DNA of 64,000 nt from Halobacillus salinarum. Lineage in GTDB: Bacteria; Bacillota; Bacilli; Bacillales; Halobacillaceae. The DNA lies in assembly GCF_022919095.1 (NCBI RefSeq), contig NZ_CP095073.1:682001-746000 (forward strand), read 5' to 3'. This document shows positions 60,531 to 64,000 of the stretch, in pieces. Positions within the stretch are counted from its first letter, which is position 1, and every line of letters begins with the position of its first letter. The notes below the pieces were generated by a model. The model saw nothing but the letters and a program-made list of their open reading frames with translations, was not told the origin of the DNA and made no database searches. The position numbers and the translations under genes were made by a program.

Positions 60531-62576
60531 TCACTTTTTTGGGCTATTCCCGTTCTCTTTGCTTTTTATGTTTACTTTTCCGGAAAAAAATACGGCACCT
60601 CCACCCATATCTGCTATCCGATCGGGCGTCAGCGCATTGACCGGCGCTTTCGGCCATAATCCCTGGCATACGAGAACTCCTTCCAATACATGATCACCGA
60701 CATCTGCAGGGAGCTCACACATTCCACGATCATTCCAGACAATTACCGAATCTCCACTTTCAATGCCTTCCCGCGCTGCGTCCTTGTTATGAATGAACAG
60801 CTTGGGCTCTTTTTCAAGCTGCTGGTGTTTTTCCTGACTTGAGAAAGTAGAATTCAGAAAGCTGTGATTCGGACCAGGTATGAAGGTATATTCATAGCCT
60901 TCTTCCGTTTGGTTTGGAACATAAGTGGGAAGAGGAGGAAGTCCGTCTTTTTCCATCGTTTCAGAGTAGAGCTCTATTTTTCCGCTGGGTGTCGGTAAAC
61001 GGCCTATAGGCATCGAGCCTTCCCTCTTAGCAAAGTGGTCTTCTTTGAGCTTTGTCCATAAATCCTCCGTAAAATAAGGGTTCTCCGGGTTATTTAACGC
61101 TGAATAGATTAAATCCTCATCCTTTTCAAACAAAGCAGGTTCTTTATACCCCATACCTTCTGCCAGCAGACGAAAAACCTCAGCATTTGATTTGCTTTGC
61201 CCATAACCAGGTATGACAGGCGCTTGAAGATGAAGGTAATGGTGCCAGTATGATGTGTACAAATCCATATTTTCAAAAGAAGATGTTGCGGGTAGAACAA
61301 TATCAGCGTAGCGCGCACTTTCCGTTAAAAATAGATCGTGGACAACAGTAAATAAATCCTCCCGTTCTAGTCCTTTCACGACATTATTCGTATCTGGAGT
61401 AACTACGGCCGGGTTACTATTATAAATAAACAACGATTTAATTGGCGGTTCGGCACTTAACAAAGCTTTTCCCAAAGTATTCATATTAATCGAGCGAACC
61501 TCATGGTCTGGCCGAAGATGATCTGCTTGAAGAGCGGATTCATTTAATTGCATGTAACCTAAATTTGATTTAATTGCACCTCCGCCTTTATGTTTCCACT
61601 GACCGGTAATCGCAGGAAGGCAGGCGATGGTCCTGACACACATGCCTCCATTATCATGATGCTGAATGCCGTTGCCAATTCGAATGAAAGCAGGAGAGGT
61701 TTCTCCGTAAAGCTCCGCTAAGCGGTAAAGGTCTTCAATAGGAACTCCAGTAATGGCAGACACTCTTTCCGGCGGGTAATCTTTGACGTGGTCCCTCAGC
61801 TCTTGGTGTCCTTTAGTGAAGGAATGAAGAAACTGATCATCCTGCAGATTCTTTCTGAACAATACGTGCATAAGCCCTAAGGCAAGAGCAGCATCGGTTC
61901 CCGGTTTTACGGGAATAAACCAGTCTGCAAAGCGTCCGGTCTTATTTTTATGTACATCGATGGTCACGATGGTCGCTCCATTTTTTCTGGCTTTTTGAGC
62001 AAGAGCTACTTGATGCATATTGGTACTAACCGCGTTTATCCCCCAAAAAATGATGAGCTTTGAGTGGATCGTTTCTTCAGGATCTGTACCAAACCCGCCG
62101 CCCATCGTATAGGTGTATCCTGCAGCTCCTGCTGAAGAGCAGATCGTACGCTCCAATTGACTGGCCCCTAAGCGATTAAAAAAGCGACGGTCCATCCCTT
62201 CTGCATTCACTCGGCCCATATTCCCGTAAAAACCGTGCGGCAAAATGCTTTCAGCACCGTAATTCTTACTGAGATCCTTCCAACGACCAGTGATCGTTGA
62301 AATGGCTTCCTTCCACGTTACTGGCTGAAAGCGGGCTTCTCCTTTTTTGCCGATTCTCTTAAGTGGGCAGGTGAGTCGTTCTTCATCATATAATCGTTCT
62401 GTCATATGACGGACTTTATTGCAGATGCTCCCTTGGGTTACGGGGTGGCCGGGGTCTCCTTCTACTTTTGTGATTTTTCCATTTTCTTTATGGATGAGAA
62501 GACCGCACTGGTCGGGACAATCCAATGAACAAACGGAAGGGAAAACTCCATTACGTTCATTTTTGTAGTCATTCAT
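60531..62576 (-). CDS. molybdopterin oxidoreductase with N-terminal 4Fe-4S site
   Basis: 681 residues from the ATG at 62576 after AAGGGGG. VCSLDCPDQCGLLIHKENGK and a later Cys in GSICNKVRHMTERLY bind a 4Fe-4S cluster, typical of the DMSO reductase family. Conserved core ICSSAGAAGYTYTMGG, IFWGINAVSTNMHQVALAQK and the C-terminal molybdopterin domain (PGPNHSFLNSTFSS). No twin-arginine signal, so it is cytoplasmic. Of the YoaE type; substrate unknown. Confidence 0.9.
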   Translation of the reverse strand: MNDYKNERNGVFPSVCSLDCPDQCGLLIHKENGKITKVEGDPGHPVTQGSICNKVRHMTERLYDEERLTCPLKRIGKKGEARFQPVTWKEAISTITGRWKDLSKNYGAESILPHGFYGNMGRVNAEGMDRRFFNRLGASQLERTICSSAGAAGYTYTMGGGFGTDPEETIHSKLIIFWGINAVSTNMHQVALAQKARKNGATIVTIDVHKNKTGRFADWFIPVKPGTDAALALGLMHVLFRKNLQDDQFLHSFTKGHQELRDHVKDYPPERVSAITGVPIEDLYRLAELYGETSPAFIRIGNGIQHHDNGGMCVRTIACLPAITGQWKHKGGGAIKSNLGYMQLNESALQADHLRPDHEVRSINMNTLGKALLSAEPPIKSLFIYNSNPAVVTPDTNNVVKGLEREDLFTVVHDLFLTESARYADIVLPATSSFENMDLYTSYWHHYLHLQAPVIPGYGQSKSNAEVFRLLAEGMGYKEPALFEKDEDLIYSALNNPENPYFTEDLWTKLKEDHFAKREGSMPIGRLPTPSGKIELYSETMEKDGLPPLPTYVPNQTEEGYEYTFIPGPNHSFLNSTFSSQEKHQQLEKEPKLFIHNKDAAREGIESGDSVIVWNDRGMCELPADVGDHVLEGVLVCQGLWPKAPVNALTPDRIADMGGGAVFFSGKVNIKSKENGNSPKK

Positions 62577-62641
62577 AAATAAGCAACCCCCTTGCCTTAA
62601 CGCAGTTTTATTCATGGTATCATATGATGCAAGCGATAAGA

Positions 62642-63793
62642 TTAAGTAGTTGCCTGATTCTCATTTGTTTGATTTTGTTTCCCATTTTCAGATGGGGTGT
62701 TTTTCTTTCGAATCCGGTTTTTAATAGAGAGGCCGGCCCATACGAATAAAGGAAGGACTAAACCATGGGTCAAAGCATATGGAAACCACGTATTTTTTAC
62801 GAATGTTTCGTAGTAAGCCACGTTAGGATAAGCAATGATAGAAAGAACGATGATTCCTATTCCAATCGGAAACAGTAAGGGACGGTGATTCTCCATTTTT
62901 AGAAATTGAGCAATTCCTACGGTGCAGGCATAGTAAAGGATTGTAAGCTTAAAAAAAATGGTGAGCATCCAAATAATCGCGACAATAATTTCCAAACCTT
63001 CTAGAAAACCTGCAATGTTAATTTTCTCTGCAATTACATAACTTGGATAATTATTGATGGACGTAAGATCGCTGCCGAGCACAAGAATACTCAATAATGT
63101 GATAGCAACCAGAACCCCGCCTCCCAATAAAACACCGAGAAGCCAACCATGAATGGCTTTTTTTCTTTCTTTCACGTAAGGGAAAATCATTAGTAAAATG
63201 ATCATTTCTAATAGCGGAGTTCCTATTACAACCGTTGAAGCCCCTAAAACAGGTGTCAAACCTTCCCCAAGCATAGGCTGAAGATTATCTACTTTGATTT
63301 GCGGAGATACAGCGGCTAATAAAAAGCAAAATAACAGGATGATCCATGGTACAAATATTTCAGAGGTCCGCCCGATCGCTTCAATTCCAAGCCAAGCTCC
63401 CCAAATTACAACGAGAAGAAACAGGATATGTGTAAACTGCAGCGGTGTATCCGGAATGATTTGTGTCGTCATAAAATCGCCGATATTCCGCAGCACTAAT
63501 GCCGCCAGAATATAGATGAATGAAAGGTAAAAGAAACAGAGGATACGCCCGAAAAAACCGCCGAACGTCTCTATTACTCCTTGAACGAAAGTCTTTCCTT
63601 TCATCATTGAACCAATTTTGCTATAGAAGAGCATCAGCAGCAACCCGATGAGTATAGAAAGGATAACAGACATCCACGCGTCCTGCTTCGCCTGGGCTGT
63701 AGCCGGGGTGGGAATAATGAGGATGGAACTGCCTATGGTGTACATCATCACAAGAAACATAAACTGGCGGGGGCTGATCGTTTGATTGTCCAT
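62642..63793 (-). CDS. GerAB-family spore germination permease
   Basis: 383 residues with about ten hydrophobic helices; endospore germination permease of the APC superfamily (N-terminus ISPRQFMFLVMMYTIGSSIL). GerAB-type subunits bind the germinant amino acid or sugar in the inner spore membrane. Normally comes with GerAA and GerAC. The gene upstream is not complete in the window, and downstream, after a short gap, is the oxidoreductase, so no GerAC follows. Confidence 0.87.
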   Translation of the reverse strand: MDNQTISPRQFMFLVMMYTIGSSILIIPTPATAQAKQDAWMSVILSILIGLLLMLFYSKIGSMMKGKTFVQGVIETFGGFFGRILCFFYLSFIYILAALVLRNIGDFMTTQIIPDTPLQFTHILFLLVVIWGAWLGIEAIGRTSEIFVPWIILLFCFLLAAVSPQIKVDNLQPMLGEGLTPVLGASTVVIGTPLLEMIILLMIFPYVKERKKAIHGWLLGVLLGGGVLVAITLLSILVLGSDLTSINNYPSYVIAEKINIAGFLEGLEIIVAIIWMLTIFFKLTILYYACTVGIAQFLKMENHRPLLFPIGIGIIVLSIIAYPNVAYYETFVKNTWFPYALTHGLVLPLFVWAGLSIKNRIRKKNTPSENGKQNQTNENQATT

Positions 63794-63818
63794 CAGTAAT
63801 CCTTCTTTCTTTCATCGT

Positions 63819-64000
63819 TTATAATCCGATCCAGGATAAAGTAGTTGAATAAATCGCTTCAATGTAATCGAGCGGGTTAATTAATTGATAGCCTCGGCTT
63901 TCTATTACGGCTGCGATCGTAGAGGGAACTAGGATGATGGCAACGTACCAAATTTCCCGTTTTTTTCTTTTATTCTTTTTAAGCAAACGAAATTCAAAAT
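63819..64000 (-). CDS. C-terminal part of an unrecognised membrane protein
   Basis: About 60 residues are visible: a basic stretch (LLKKNKRKKREIWYVA), a membrane helix (IILVPSTIAAVI) and a tail LINPLDYIEAIYSTTLSWIG. The beginning lies beyond the right edge. It is 25 bases before the GerAB-like gene on the same strand, so it may belong to the same germination operon, but the tail does not look like GerAA. Confidence 0.5.
   Translation of the reverse strand, partial: FEFRLLKKNKRKKREIWYVAIILVPSTIAAVIESRGYQLINPLDYIEAIYSTTLSWIGL

Noticed and set aside
1-64000. CRISPR array, prophage, tRNA or rRNA genes
   Set aside because: No evenly spaced direct repeats, phage structural genes, tRNA cloverleaf with TTCGA loop or rRNA sequence were seen.

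Overview
The window looks like a chromosomal segment of a moderately halophilic or halotolerant endospore-forming Bacillaceae, of the Halobacillus/Virgibacillus kind. The evidence is strong AGGAGG-type ribosome binding sites, spore genes (gerP-like, gerAB-like, small heat-shock coat-type proteins, a SigK-type promoter), the sporulation-associated LigD/Ku repair pair, TPP riboswitches of Bacillus type, and an ectoine-degradation cluster. I saw no rRNA, tRNA, CRISPR array or intact insertion sequence. The genus is inferred.

Layout. 1-8.3 kb: a sugar-acid catabolic locus. An RpiR-type regulator and gluconokinase face gnd, a TRAP transporter (dctPQM), KDG kinase, KDPG aldolase, a frameshifted D-galactonate dehydratase (dgoD) and an HPr-like protein that lacks the active-site His, as Crh does. 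8.4-11.8 kb: HxlR regulator, CapA-like lipoprotein, YrhK-like, AlkD-like and DinB-like genes. 12.1-16.8 kb: nadBCA (nadB frameshifted) divergent from a NifS-type cysteine desulfurase. 17.1-20.7 kb: a HAD phosphatase, then a NprR/PlcR-like regulator translationally linked to a 47-residue exported peptide, and a subtilase; this looks like a quorum-sensing pair. 20.9-22.8 kb: a spore-coat/germination operon. 23-27.7 kb: a fatty-acid degradation operon. 27.8-30.5 kb: divergent ligD and ku. 30.8-35.2 kb: asnB, an EutB-like lyase and a PucR-family regulator. 35.8-39.5 kb: thiamine salvage genes with two TPP riboswitches. 40-48.5 kb: an ectoine-degradation-type cluster of unusual composition. 48.6-52.7 kb: CAP lipoprotein, SGNH hydrolase, oxidoreductase, Dph6-like and HxlR genes. 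53-56.6 kb: a heterodimeric ABC exporter with one degenerate ATP site. 56.8-64 kb: a vanadium haloperoxidase-like PAP2 protein, an IS1182-type remnant with a GC-rich repeat, a chemoreceptor, a PspC protein, a molybdopterin oxidoreductase, a GerAB permease and the end of one more gene.

The most interesting points are the regulator-peptide pair at 17.9-19.3 kb, the ectoine-type cluster that has no DoeD aminotransferase but carries homoserine dehydrogenase, cystathionine-synthase-like and threonine-synthase-like genes, a PucR-box-like palindrome in front of doeA, and the Crh-like protein at the end of the sugar-acid operon. Two genes (dgoD, nadB) each lack one base in a C4 run. This pattern suggests either homopolymer sequencing error or two real recent frameshifts.
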